32,675 bases of DNA, from contig BFEA01000378.1 of the NCBI GenBank assembly GCA_003427395.1, positions 324,248 to 356,922 on the forward strand, in the 5' to 3' direction. The translations under genes were made by a program, and so were the position numbers. Below are positions 1-7,530 of the stretch, piece after piece. The notes beneath the pieces were generated by a model, which saw only the letters and a program-made list of their open reading frames with translations, was not told the DNA's origin and did no database searches. How positions within the stretch are numbered: position 1 is the first letter of the stretch; each line of letters starts with the position of its first letter. The stretch is from Chara braunii. Lineage: Eukaryota > Streptophyta > Charophyceae > Charales > Characeae.

Positions 1-233
1 GTGTCAGGAAATGTCAGAGAGTGGGACGAAGTGTTAGAGGGCGAAAGAGGAAACCGGAAATTGGAATTGCCAATTGGGGAAAGGTCTGACACAGCTGGTG
101 TTTTGTGTGGCCAATTTGAGAATGCACTGATGTTGCGGCGGATGTGACAGAGCAACGGTGTGAGGTGCCTTTCCCGATCGGTTCCAATTCATAAGTGACA
201 GCATGAGGTTCCTTTCCCAACTGGCTCCGATCC
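1..233. other. No gene recognised
   Basis: No coding signal is convincing here. An imperfect direct repeat is visible: a block beginning GAGGTGCCTTTCCC near 162 recurs as GAGGTTCCTTTCCC near 205. The short open frames on the minus strand have no recognisable motif. Confidence 0.5.
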
Positions 234-503
234 TTTTTTTTGTTTTTTTAATTAATCTACATTCTTCTCTCAATATACCTCCCACTACCTACCTATCTAT
301 ATGTCGTTCTCTCAGCATGCCTCTGCTCTATGCGGGGAACAGTACCCCGGCTCCTAACACCTGGTGCGAGCTGGAAAGTGAGGCACATATTATATCTGCT
401 GGTGAACCCAATGGCATATCACAGGGGGGTGGATGGCATGGGGGATCGAACCCATGACCTCTTGAATACCACTCATGTGCTCAACCAACTGAGCTAGGGG
501 GCG
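234..503 (-). mobile_element. tRNA-derived SINE-like element
   Basis: Read on the minus strand, the head at 503-433 is tRNA-like. It has an A box (TAGCTCAGTTGG, complement of 485-496), a perfect D stem GCTC/GAGC, a T33-like position before a GGT anticodon-like triplet, and a B box (GGTTCGATCC, complement of 443-452). The acceptor 3' strand does not pair with the 5' strand, and the T arm has one extra base, so this is not a functional tRNA. About 180 bp of unrelated body follows. It ends in an A-rich tail on the minus strand, seen as the T-run at 234-249. This layout (tRNA head, body, A tail) is that of a SINE. I could not identify a clear target-site duplication. Confidence 0.55.
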
Positions 504-1010
504 TGATGTTTTTTCCCCTGTTTGTTGTCCCGATTTGTTTGTTCCGTTGTTTCTTTGTTCGTTTGTGTTGTGTCGTTTTCCTTTTGGGTCCCTGATAGTT
601 CATTTTTGCTGCGCCGTTTCCTTTCTGGGTCCTTGAGGCAGGGCTTGTTGCATTGTTTTTCTTTTTGGGGCAGTGTTCTTTTTGGGGGTCGAAAAAGATT
701 GTTTTTGTGGCAGTCTTCTGTTTTGGGCATGAAAAAGAAAGACCTGATGGGCGTCCGACGGTCCGGGGCAGTCTTCTTTTGGAAGGTGTGCTTTTTCGTG
801 ACAGTCTTCTGTTTGGGGTATGAAAAAGAAAGACCTGATGGGCGTCCAACTGTCTGGGGCAGTCTTCTTTCCAGGGTGTGAAAAGAAAGATTGGACTCTC
901 CAGGGCAGTCTTCGTTTTGGGGTGCAAAAGAGAAATCTGGTGCATGCAGGTGCCTGCCCGTCCACACTGTATATGTATTATTGAAGATTGAGTTTGAAGC
1001 TTGCTACCTG
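504..1010 (-). repeat. Region with 91-bp tandem repeat, possible body of a second SINE-like unit
   Basis: A unit starting CAGTCTTCTGTTTTGGG at 711 recurs at 802 (period 91) with few changes, followed by partial third and fourth copies of its CAGTCTTC core near 862 and 906. A related shorter copy lies near 670. On the minus strand the region ends in an A-rich stretch (complement of about 510-570) just upstream of the tRNA-like head at 503. It could therefore be the body and tail of the tRNA-like unit at 1011-1081. The open frames across it on both strands follow from the repetition and I do not regard them as genes. Confidence 0.5.
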
Positions 1011-1081
1011 TTGGTGGCAGCGGGGGTTTGAACCCAGGTGTAGATGTTGAGTTACCAACTGCCCAATGAGATAACCACCAA
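1011..1081 (-). other. tRNA-like sequence (SINE head or degenerate tRNA)
   Basis: The minus strand forms a perfect 7-bp acceptor-type stem: TTGGTGG (complement of 1075-1081) pairs with CCACCAA (complement of 1011-1017). It also has a D-loop-like GGCAGTTGGTA and a strong B box GGTTCAAACCC (complement of 1024-1034). The D and anticodon stems do not fold well and there are extra bases before the 3' acceptor strand. I therefore call it tRNA-like rather than a tRNA gene. Its orientation matches the SINE-like unit downstream at 234-503. Confidence 0.5.
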
Positions 1082-1144
1082 GGTAAACTACATCCATGTC
1101 TCATTTTGGAGGCAGGTTTATTATAAATGGTAAAGGAGACGGGG

Positions 1145-1213
1145 TTGCTTACCTCGGTTGGTACATCCTTGAACTGCTGAAATACAGACCTGAGTTCGAA
1201 CTCTACTAAGCAA
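1145..1213 (+). other. Third tRNA-like sequence, opposite orientation
   Basis: The plus strand starts TTGCTTA and ends TAAGCAA, a perfect 7-bp pairing 69 nt apart. It contains CTCGGTTGGTA, which resembles an A box/D loop, and GAGTTCGAACTC, which resembles a B box and is itself a palindrome. The inner arms are poor, so it is probably a pol III-type repeat fragment. A chance fold cannot be excluded. Confidence 0.35.
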
Positions 1214-2025
1214 GGAATATGAGCGAGAGCGATAGACAGAAATCCAAATTGCAAAATCACGATGTAGTCCAGATGGTCATGTACCGAGCAGAGAGCTCAA
1301 TGCAACAAGATACCATCCAACCATCCAAATAAGAGCAATACAATGAACTCAAATGCCAATGCCGACGCTCTCTGGCCACACCAACATAGTATCCAATTTC
1401 GCTCCTACTGTTTGGCCTAGCGCCCAGCCTGCACTACTCAGCCTATCTAGCCTATCTACGTTCATGCAACAAGATCACATCGAAGTTGAATACCAACTTA
1501 TGTGACATCATCACCAATGCAGACTGCCAGCATACACCATGTGCGTGTCTCTCTCTCCTCCCCTCATTACACTATGTCTCCCCAGTGCATGCGCCTCGTA
1601 CCTGAAGGCCACCATCGCCATCACGGCGCTTGCGCCCAGCAGGCCGGCTATGGCCGCCGTGTGCCCACTGCCTCAGCGCCCGTGCGCACATCTGGCACAC
1701 AGCGCTAGCGCAGCTGCTCGTGCGCTGATGCAGCAACATGGCCGCATTGCCCACGCAGGCCAGAATGTCCAAGCTGTCAGGACTCACCTTCCTATATGGA
1801 AAGTGAGCTCTGCCTTCAGAGCTCTGGGCCTGGCTGGATGTGTCTGCGTCCAGGCCGCAATTGCTGTGATGGGCCTGGGCCCCAGTGTCTGATGCCCCAC
1901 ATACGAAGATGGCAAAAATAGGCCTTATGCAATTGTGCAGGCCCGCCTTCACTTAGGGCGGGCGCAAGGTGTGCTGGAGCGTTGTACCGAGAACGTCTGT
2001 GTGGCCCAAAGGCCCTTTCGAGGGC
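1214..2025. other. Noncoding, possible 3' LTR/UTR of element A
   Basis: This stretch lies immediately downstream of the element A chromodomain (minus strand). GC-rich open frames exist on both strands at 1539-1952, but they have no recognisable domain. A hairpin GCCCGCC/GGCGGGC sits at 1941-1963, and another, GCCCT-TTCG-AGGGC, lies near 2012-2025. A minus-strand AATAAA-type signal is present near 1125. A 3' LTR is expected here, but no second LTR is available for comparison because the 5' end of element A is lost. Confidence 0.3.
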
Positions 2026-2424
2026 TCAATCCTCGCATTCCATCCCCCTTACCTCCTTCATTCTAAGCAGGTGCTTTCCCATTTTAACTTCCATTCGTAC
2101 TCTGCCACGACCGGAGGTGCTGTTTGACCAGCTCCTCTCTTGTGAACCAACGGTCTTCTTTTGGATCTGTATGATGCCTGAATCGGACCCGGTACTCCCT
2201 TGTGGGTTTTGGCGGTCTTCCCCTGCTGGCAGCTTGGGAACAGGCAAATCTCTGGGTTCCAAGATGTCGTCGACGTCCACATGGCCATCCATGGGCGGGG
2301 ACAGCATTGATCTTCTTGATGGACACTCGTCAGTCTCAGTGAAAGGTGCAAGTTTTGAAGTTTGAAATACAGGGTAAGTGCGCAGATGACCAGGGATTCT
2401 TATCACGTACGAGGGACCATCCAA
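2026..2424 (-). pseudogene. Element A integrase C-terminus and chromodomain-like tail
   Basis: One minus frame (2424-2026) starts with DGPSYVIRIPGHLRTYPVFQ and then TSKLAPFTETDE, the usual post-integrase segment in which a small barrel precedes a chromodomain. The adjacent frame (2326-2084) continues with YRVRFRHHTDPKEDRWFTRE, which has the aromatic and acidic spacing of a chromodomain. Two frames are therefore needed, and a frameshift lies between DVDDIL and YRVRF. In the family the chromodomain directs integration to particular chromatin. Here it is broken and not expected to act. Confidence 0.75.
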
Positions 2425-2501
2425 ATCACTACCCAGAATATCAAGGACTGAAGTAATGCGACATTAGCTTTCCAGAGATGCTGAGTTCCTGTCCAAGTTC
2501 A

Positions 2502-3097
2502 CTAGCCTTTACCCAGACTCGTTCTCCTACCTGAAAATGTGGACTGTCGTCTGTGTCTGTTCTCATAGGTAATCATTGCCTCCTGAGATTTCCTGATATG
2601 CTCGACAGCCTGCTGCAACAACTTCTCATTTTGGACACCCAATTCTATGGTTCCAGGAGTTGCAGCTGATCGGTTTTCAGGAAGGAGGAAGTCTAAAGCT
2701 GATTTAGGTTTCCACCCCAAATGCAGCTGATTGGGACTGACACCGGTGGTACTGTGTACAGCGTTATTGTACAAAATGGCGATGAGAGACAATTTCTCAT
2801 CCCAGTCATTCTGGCTGGGCTTAATGTAGTGCCTCAGCAGATGCTGCACCATGCGGTTCATCTGTTCCGGTTGGCTGTTGGCTTCGGACCAAAGTCATTT
2901 GGAGTTAGCCGCCCATTTCTTCTGCAGCCTTCTTTCACATTTCACTTATGAATCGGAGATCTCTGTCACTGTCTATAGACTTGGGCAGACCAAAGTCACA
3001 CACCCAGTTATCCATGATCAACTTGATGATATGTTCAGTCCTCGCAGTTTCTGGCATGGCAATTAGTCTAGCGTACTTAGTAAACCTATCTACTATG
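2502..3097 (-). pseudogene. Element A integrase catalytic core, distal part
   Basis: Starting next to the nested insertion, the minus strand reads YIVDRFTKYARLIAMPETAR, then the second catalytic Asp in SIDSDRDLRF. An internal TGA (Met-stop-Lys-Lys) and a TAA follow. The third acidic residue is in SEANSQPEQMNRM. The open frame 2861-2502 continues with MNRMVQHLLRHYIKPSQ and VHSTTGVSPNQLHLGWKPK, typical of gypsy integrase. In the intact family this enzyme inserts cDNA using a D-D-35-E triad. Here the first Asp segment is missing (see the entry for 3487-3980), two nonsense codons interrupt the core, and the 382-bp insertion separates it from its N-terminus. Confidence 0.82.
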
Positions 3098-3479
3098 TAG
3101 GGAGTGAGAAGGGGAGGGAAGGGGCTCCCATCTTCAATCGCCCCTTGGAGTAGGGACCCCCCCCCCCCCCCCCCCCCTCATCACTCCCATTGCCTTTTGC
3201 TGCCCCTTCATCATTTTAATTTTAAAAACTTTATCGTGAGTTGTAGTAGGGTGGATGTGACCGCTTTTCTCTTGACCCCCCTGCATGCCTCCTTAACAAA
3301 CTCATCTCTTGCGCTGTTAATCTTCTGAGGATCAGGGTAATCAACGCTGGCAGGCTGTCACTGGATACCGAATACTTGATGTATGGGACGCTGGACCCGG
3401 TTTCCAGCAAGTGTGGCTCCCCACCAATAGATTGGAGCAACCAGGATAAAAAAAAAAAAAAAAAAAAAAAAAAATTGTG
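3098..3479 (+). mobile_element. Poly(A)-tailed retroposon inserted in integrase core
   Basis: A 382-bp segment splits the integrase core of element A. Its plus strand ends in 27 consecutive A (3448-3474) plus TTGTG. The host sequence TACTATG occurs on both sides (3091-3097 and 3480-3486), a 7-bp target-site duplication. Joining the flanks restores the host reading FVIV-DRFTK. Tail plus duplication points to retroposition by a LINE-type machinery. The body has no recognised coding domain. It carries a 21-C homopolymer at 3157-3177. It could be a SINE, a truncated LINE or a processed transcript. Confidence 0.75.
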
Positions 3480-3486
3480 TACTATG

Positions 3487-3980
3487 ACGAAGAAACGCTG
3501 TCCCGCACTAGCAAGAATGGGCAAGGGCTTGCGTAACCCAAGCGGGGTTTGGGTTCACGGCTTGTCCCGCTGGCAGACTTGACAAGTTTGGACGTACTTC
3601 TTTGCATGGTCAAGCATATCCGGCCACCAAATACATTGTACTAAATTAGCACTAGTCTTTTTGTAGTTGAAGTGCCATGTTGCATCATGACACTCTCCTA
3701 AAAATAAACTGGGCAAAATCTCTCTAGACGGTACACACAGTCGTTTTATCCTTGCCTTCTCAAGAAAGAGTAACTCATCCACCATCACAAAATCGTCAGA
3801 TGTGCCCTTGTCTTGGACCTCAAGTTTGCATATGATGTCCATCATGACTGCGTTTTCCTTGTAGGCATCCACCAAAGATCGCGTTACATCGTCGGATAAG
3901 CCAAACTTAGTTATCAGCGCACCCAGGTAGTCTGCCCTGCGTGACAGTGCATCAGCAACCTTATTGTACTCTCCCTTCAC
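3487..3980 (-). pseudogene. Element A integrase N-terminal zinc finger and end of RNase H linker
   Basis: The frame 3980-3555 starts MKGEYNKVADALSRRADYLG, the universal gypsy junction between RNase H and integrase. It contains HDATWH and TCQVCQRDKP, so the His2-Cys2 zinc ligands are kept. A TGA in place of a likely CGA follows RDKP. Reading on gives TPLGLRKPLPILASAGQRF, then FVIV at the insertion site. In related elements about 25 residues, including the first catalytic Asp (a DFMD-type segment), lie before FVIVDRF. They are absent here, so the core was deleted as well as interrupted. Confidence 0.82.
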
Positions 3981-3986
3981 GTAGTT

Positions 3987-4510
3987 TGGCTTAGAGTCAT
4001 ACCGATCTATGACTTGAATCCAGCGTTTGAGTGTGTCGTAGAGAGGCTCTGCGTTCTTTACAGTGATGGTCAGTCCTCAAATAGAAGAACCTGCCCAACA
4101 GATAATGCCTCGAGTGGGCACGAGCTTTAAATAGGGTGTAGAGTTCCCTTTCATAGGTGGATTTTGCCAACTTCTTTGATGGCGTCTTCTTGCTCATGTA
4201 CTCGATTGGCCTTAATTTCTTCCCTTCCTGTTGAGCCAGTACTGCGCCAATGCCATATTGGGTTGCGTCAGTGGTCATGATGAATGGCTTCTGAGGGTCG
4301 GAAAGCATGAGAACCTCATGATGTGTGAGGGTCGGAAAGCATGAGAACCTCATGATGTGTGAGAGCATGCTTCAATCGCTTGAAGACTCCCTCACAGTCG
4401 TCAGTCCACTCCCATGGTGTGTCAAGGCGTGTTGAATATGTCAAAGGGGTAGCCATTGTGCTATAGTTCTTGACAAAGTTGCCGAAGTAGCCGGTCACCT
4501 CTATCACAGA
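3987..4510 (-). pseudogene. Element A RNase H
   Basis: The minus frames 4507-4316 and 4368-3997 together give YFGNFVKNYSTMATPLTYST, then FIMTTDATQYGIGAVLAQQE, SKKLAKSTYERELY and RTDH. These contain the expected Asp, Glu and Asp of gypsy RNase H. Two events break the frame. One is a 34-bp tandem duplication (4293-4360), which repeats HHEVLMLSDP. The other is a patch at 4041-4069 that replaces the segment after RTDH with sequence resembling the RT region. Beyond the patch the reading resumes in another frame with DTLKRWIQVIDRYD. RNase H would remove the RNA of the replication hybrid. This copy is inactive. Confidence 0.82.
4293..4360. repeat. 34-bp tandem duplication inside RNase H
   Basis: The sequence starting GAGGGTCGGAAAGCATGAG at 4293 is repeated exactly at 4327 (period 34). 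Because 34 is not a multiple of three, the duplication alone shifts the RNase H frame of element A. Confidence 0.9.
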
Positions 4511-4513
4511 CTG

Positions 4514-5249
4514 ATGTCATGGCCAGTCACGAATGCTAGCCACCTTCGGATCTTCAGGCCTAACCCGATCCGCAAATACCTCGTGACCCAAGTACAAGAT
4601 TTTTTTGCGCTTGAACTTGTATTGCAAAGCACAATGTTCAAGTGTTACGTGTGTTTCTCAACAGACTCATTAAAGATAAGGATATTGTTGAGGTACACGA
4701 CAATGAACTTCTCTAAGTAGTCATGAAATACCTTGTTCATGGCATGCGGGAAGGTATACGAGGCATTGCAAAGTCCGAAAGGCATTACCACAAATCCGTA
4801 CAGACCGCACCTGGTTTGAAATGCGGTTTTGAGTTGATCCTCTGATCTAATGGCAATCCAATGTTGCCGATTTAAGGTCTATCTTTGTGAAGTAACTACA
4901 TCCTTGCACCCTATCCAATAGATCTTCGATATGGGGGAGAGGCTCTGCGTAATTTACAGTGATGGCATCGAGGCCTCTACAATCAATGCACATCTTCAAC
5001 GATCCCCCTGCTTTGGAACGATAGGACTGGTGACCCGAAGGGGGAAGTGCTAGGCCGTGTCCAGCTCGGTCGGAGCCATCCTATAGATCATCCCCTTGGC
5101 GTCATACTGCCTGGGATTACTTCTATGGTGTGGCCAACCTTCCTATCTACGATTCTTGAAGGTTCTTTGGACAGATGAGGGTACTTAGCAACAATGGCTT
5201 CTATCTCTGAGGGTGATTTAACGGCCTCCCCTTTCTAAGAGACTAAGAC
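4514..5249 (-). pseudogene. Element A reverse transcriptase
   Basis: Minus-strand reading gives, in order, AKYPHLSKEPSRIVDR, MCIDCRGLDAITV, PHIEDLLDRVQG, YFTKIDLKSA (first catalytic Asp present), EDQLKTAFQTRCGLYGFVVM and PFGLCNASYTFPHAMNKVFH. The active-site box follows at 4684-4689. It reads YLNN instead of YLDD, so both metal-binding Asp codons of this box have become Asn. A stop follows shortly (EKHT-stop), and frameshifts lie near 4930 and 4850. RT copies element RNA into DNA. With YLNN this copy could not polymerise even if translated. The MITE separates it from the protease. Confidence 0.86.
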
Positions 5250-5252
5250 TAA

Positions 5253-5671
5253 GGGCCTCGTTCGACACCACGTGAACTCGAGGGTTGAAGAAAATTCTTC
5301 GTCCGACCCCACCCTAACGTCGTTGCGGAGTTGTTTCTACTTTTCGACTCTCAAGTGCCCGCCATCGAAACTCTTAAGTGCGGCTGGGGCGAAATCGCAC
5401 TTAGACTCAAGGTACCTCTCTGGGGAGTCTTGAGTTCAAATGCCAGTGGATAGGCCAGCACTCCCAAGTGGGGCTTTTTTTTGTTTTTCTTTTTTTCCAG
5501 CAGGCTATCTTGGTCCGGGATCGGTCAAACCGTGGAGTTCGGTTTCAAGTGCAGCCTGTTCGAAGGGTTTCCTTAAGTGTACATGGAACCATTAATCGAG
5601 AAGTATAAATTAATCACAATTTCTCGTTTAGTGTGCACTTAAGTATTTTCAAGTGGTTTCGAACGAGGCTC
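5253..5671. mobile_element. Tourist/PIF-Harbinger-like MITE
   Basis: A 419-bp segment is bounded by terminal inverted repeats. The left end GGGCCTCGTTCGACACCACG and the complement of the right end GAGCCTCGTTCGAAACCACT match at 21 of 24 positions. It is flanked by TAA on both sides (5250-5252 and 5672-5674). A 3-bp TAA duplication and a GGGCCT-type terminus are hallmarks of PIF/Harbinger and Tourist MITEs. There is no transposase ORF, so it would have moved in trans. Several YTYAAGTG-like motifs occur in both halves (near 5350, 5370, 5540, 5573, 5637 and 5650), possibly subterminal binding sites. It interrupts element A between protease and RT. Confidence 0.8.
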
Positions 5672-5750
5672 TAAGTACATACCCTCCTCTTGTTTTTTTG
5701 TTTATAATAATTATAAAACGTTGATGCACACAAGCATCCATAGGCGTCAA

Positions 5751-6206
5751 TTAACCTGCTAGCTCTATACTTAGGTAGTCTAATGGTCCTCCCGTTAGGC
5801 AACACATGTCCCAGACAAACGAGGGCGTGGAAACCTCGAGGTAGTACATACCTGACAACATGCCAAACGACAAGTCGTCGCTAACCAGGAACGAAATCTT
5901 ATGATTAAGTTCCCCACCTCCATAGGAGAACGTGCAAACCATGTCCTTGACATAGTATTTTACCACCGTGCCCTCTTTGTTGGCTAGAGTAGGTGTTGCA
6001 AGTCTACTCAAGCGCTGCATCTGGCCCCTTAGGCGCAATCTCTCAATGCAACCGCGACTTGTGAAGTTCCGTGTAAAGCCAATGTCTACGAAGGTGCCAC
6101 GCTTGCGATCGACTACGCTGACTTCTACAACGAAATGCTCCCCTCTAGGATCTCTAGATAGTGCCACCCTAGACTCACGAGAGTCTCCTGCTGATTGCTC
6201 ACTCAT
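5751..6206 (-). pseudogene. Element A aspartic protease domain
   Basis: The 151-codon minus frame contains HFVVEVSVVDRKRGTFVDIG, then CIERLRLRGQMQRLSR, CTFSYGGGELNHKISFLV and the flap-distal MLSGMYYLEV. This is the profile of a retropepsin-like domain in gypsy Pol. The catalytic Asp (6084-6086) is kept, but the motif is D-I-G rather than D-S/T-G, and the distal LGM-type turn is altered to SGM. In the family the protease cleaves Gag-Pol. The frame ends with a stop before the MITE. The ATG at 6206 is simply the first in this broken frame, not a real start. Confidence 0.75.
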
Positions 6207-6373
6207 TAAATCTCTTCTAAGGCCTCGAACACATTTAACGAATAGAGTATCGTTTGGTCTTAGATGCGTCTTCGGAGGGTGACAAGTGAGTCAATAGCCT
6301 CGGCCAACTCTCAAAGTGGTGAGGGTACACCAACCACTTTAGCATGAGTAGATGCAGCTACAACTTCTAATGG

Positions 6374-7110
6374 TCAGATGTGTTTCCTTGGATTCAGCTC
6401 GTAGACGCTCAACCCTGGCCGGAAGATCCTCCAAATCTTTGGGAGGGATTTTTTGAGACACCTTCGCATTCTTGCATCTAAACTGTTGATGGCCATATTC
6501 GTTGTAGTTGATGCAAGCTCCTCGCGAATATCAGTCCCTCGACACATCTTGATCCAAACCATCCCTCACCCAGGCTGGAGTCTTGTTAGAGTTTTGAGCC
6601 TGCCACCGACTCTTTTCCTGCCCGCCCTTGCCGCAACCAACGGCCTTTTCTTTGGTTGCTGAAGCGAGGTTTCCACCCTCTAATCAATCCTCGCTTCCTA
6701 ACTGTGTATCTTCCACAAGATCGGAAAGATTATCGATCTCGATTTGATTCTCATTGAAATTAACCATCATCAATCAAATACCGTTTTTTTTCCACTCTTG
6801 CCCCATCTTCACTACTGTCCTCTTCAGGTTGTTGTCTCCCTCCTAGCTTAGCCTCCAAATCTAAGGCCTTCTTGCTGAAGGAGTCAAGACTGTGATATTC
6901 GATGCTGGCCTCACTGACCATCAAGTTCTACAACGCTCGTAAGCTCTCGCGCGGACTTGTAGTCGTGGCAAGCCAGGCCAACACATCAGTGGCCTGCTGT
7001 GCCTGCTGAGGGTTGTGCCAACGCGTTTCTACTAAATCCATAAAACTCTCTAATATGTGGGTCCGATGTCGTGCCTGTGAGCCCAGCAGGTCGGTCTGTG
7101 GCATAAGAGG
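6374..7110 (-). pseudogene. Element A Gag with zinc knuckle
   Basis: Pieces of Gag are recognisable on the minus strand. Near 7050-6950 the reading is FMDLVETRWHNPQQAQQATD, then SLDSFSKKALDLEAKLGG, then NSNKTPAWVRDGLDQD. The nucleocapsid knuckle CINYNEYGHQQFRC lies at 6474-6515. Its spacing is exactly C-x2-C-x4-H-x4-C, but the second Cys is Tyr (TGC to TAC). Several frameshifts and stops separate the parts. Gag packages the RNA. This copy cannot form the zinc site. The N-terminus is lost near 7110. Confidence 0.72.
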
Positions 7111-7530
7111 GCTAGGAGGTTCCCTCCCTGTTTGGAGGTCGCTCCTTCCCCACCGCTCACGCCCTCAGCTCGAATCCCTGCCTCGAGGACGGGCTCAAAC
7201 CCCCCCCTTCCGCACGTTTCTCAACCCGCCTCCTCTTTCGTCTCAATACACCCTTCGTCCAAACGGAGAGCCCTCCGCGGCAGAGCAGCGGGAATCGGGT
7301 GCCCGCACGCACTCCCTTGACCGTTTCGAAAGCCCGCTATCGTCATCGAGTTCTGCCGGCTCCAGCAATCCAGCGTATGCGGCAAGAAGGTTAAACAACC
7401 CGGACCGGGGGCATTTTTCAAAGTTCGCAGGTTTAGGCAAGCCCTCACGTCCCGAACCGGAATTCGGGGCTCTCGAGCAAGCCCGACGGGGTTCAGAGCA
7501 TGAACAACCCAGATCGGAATTCAGGGCGTT
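7111..7530. other. Unassigned GC-rich segment between elements A and B
   Basis: Integrase homology of element B stops near 7531 and Gag homology of element A stops near 7110. The roughly 420 bp between them is GC-rich and open on both strands (plus 7013-7636, minus down to 7243), but shows no recognisable domain. The openness probably reflects composition. It could be an LTR remnant or filler at a rearrangement junction. A GGAATTC motif recurs nearby (7460, 7515, 8118). Confidence 0.4.

Larger units (their letters stand above)
2026..7110 (-). mobile_element. Element A: degenerate Ty3/gypsy chromovirus with two nested insertions
   Basis: Reading the minus strand from 7110 down, the order is Gag with zinc knuckle, aspartic protease, reverse transcriptase, RNase H, integrase zinc finger and core, then a chromodomain-like tail. 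This is the order of chromoviral Ty3/gypsy elements. All domains are split by stops and frameshifts. A MITE is inserted between protease and RT (5253-5671), and a poly(A)-tailed sequence is inserted in the integrase core (3098-3479). No flanking LTR pair was found, and the 5' end abuts unassigned GC-rich DNA. The Pol wording resembles chromoviruses I remember from Chara. The copy is clearly non-autonomous. Confidence 0.88.

Noticed and set aside
433-503. Functional tRNA-Thr(GGT) gene
   Set aside because: The acceptor stem does not pair and the T arm has an extra base. The body and A tail fit a SINE better.
481-1260. 259-codon minus ORF overlapping the 5' repeats
   Set aside because: It runs through a 91-bp tandem repeat and two tRNA-like heads. 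The repeated peptide simply mirrors the DNA repeat.
1539-1952. Overlapping 117- and 126-codon ORFs on opposite strands
   Set aside because: GC-rich sequence open on both strands, no domain, and next to the 3' end of element A. Likely compositional.
7243-7530. C-terminal 95 residues of the element B frame as integrase
   Set aside because: Homology stops after GGMRYII. Element C shows what should follow, and it is not there.
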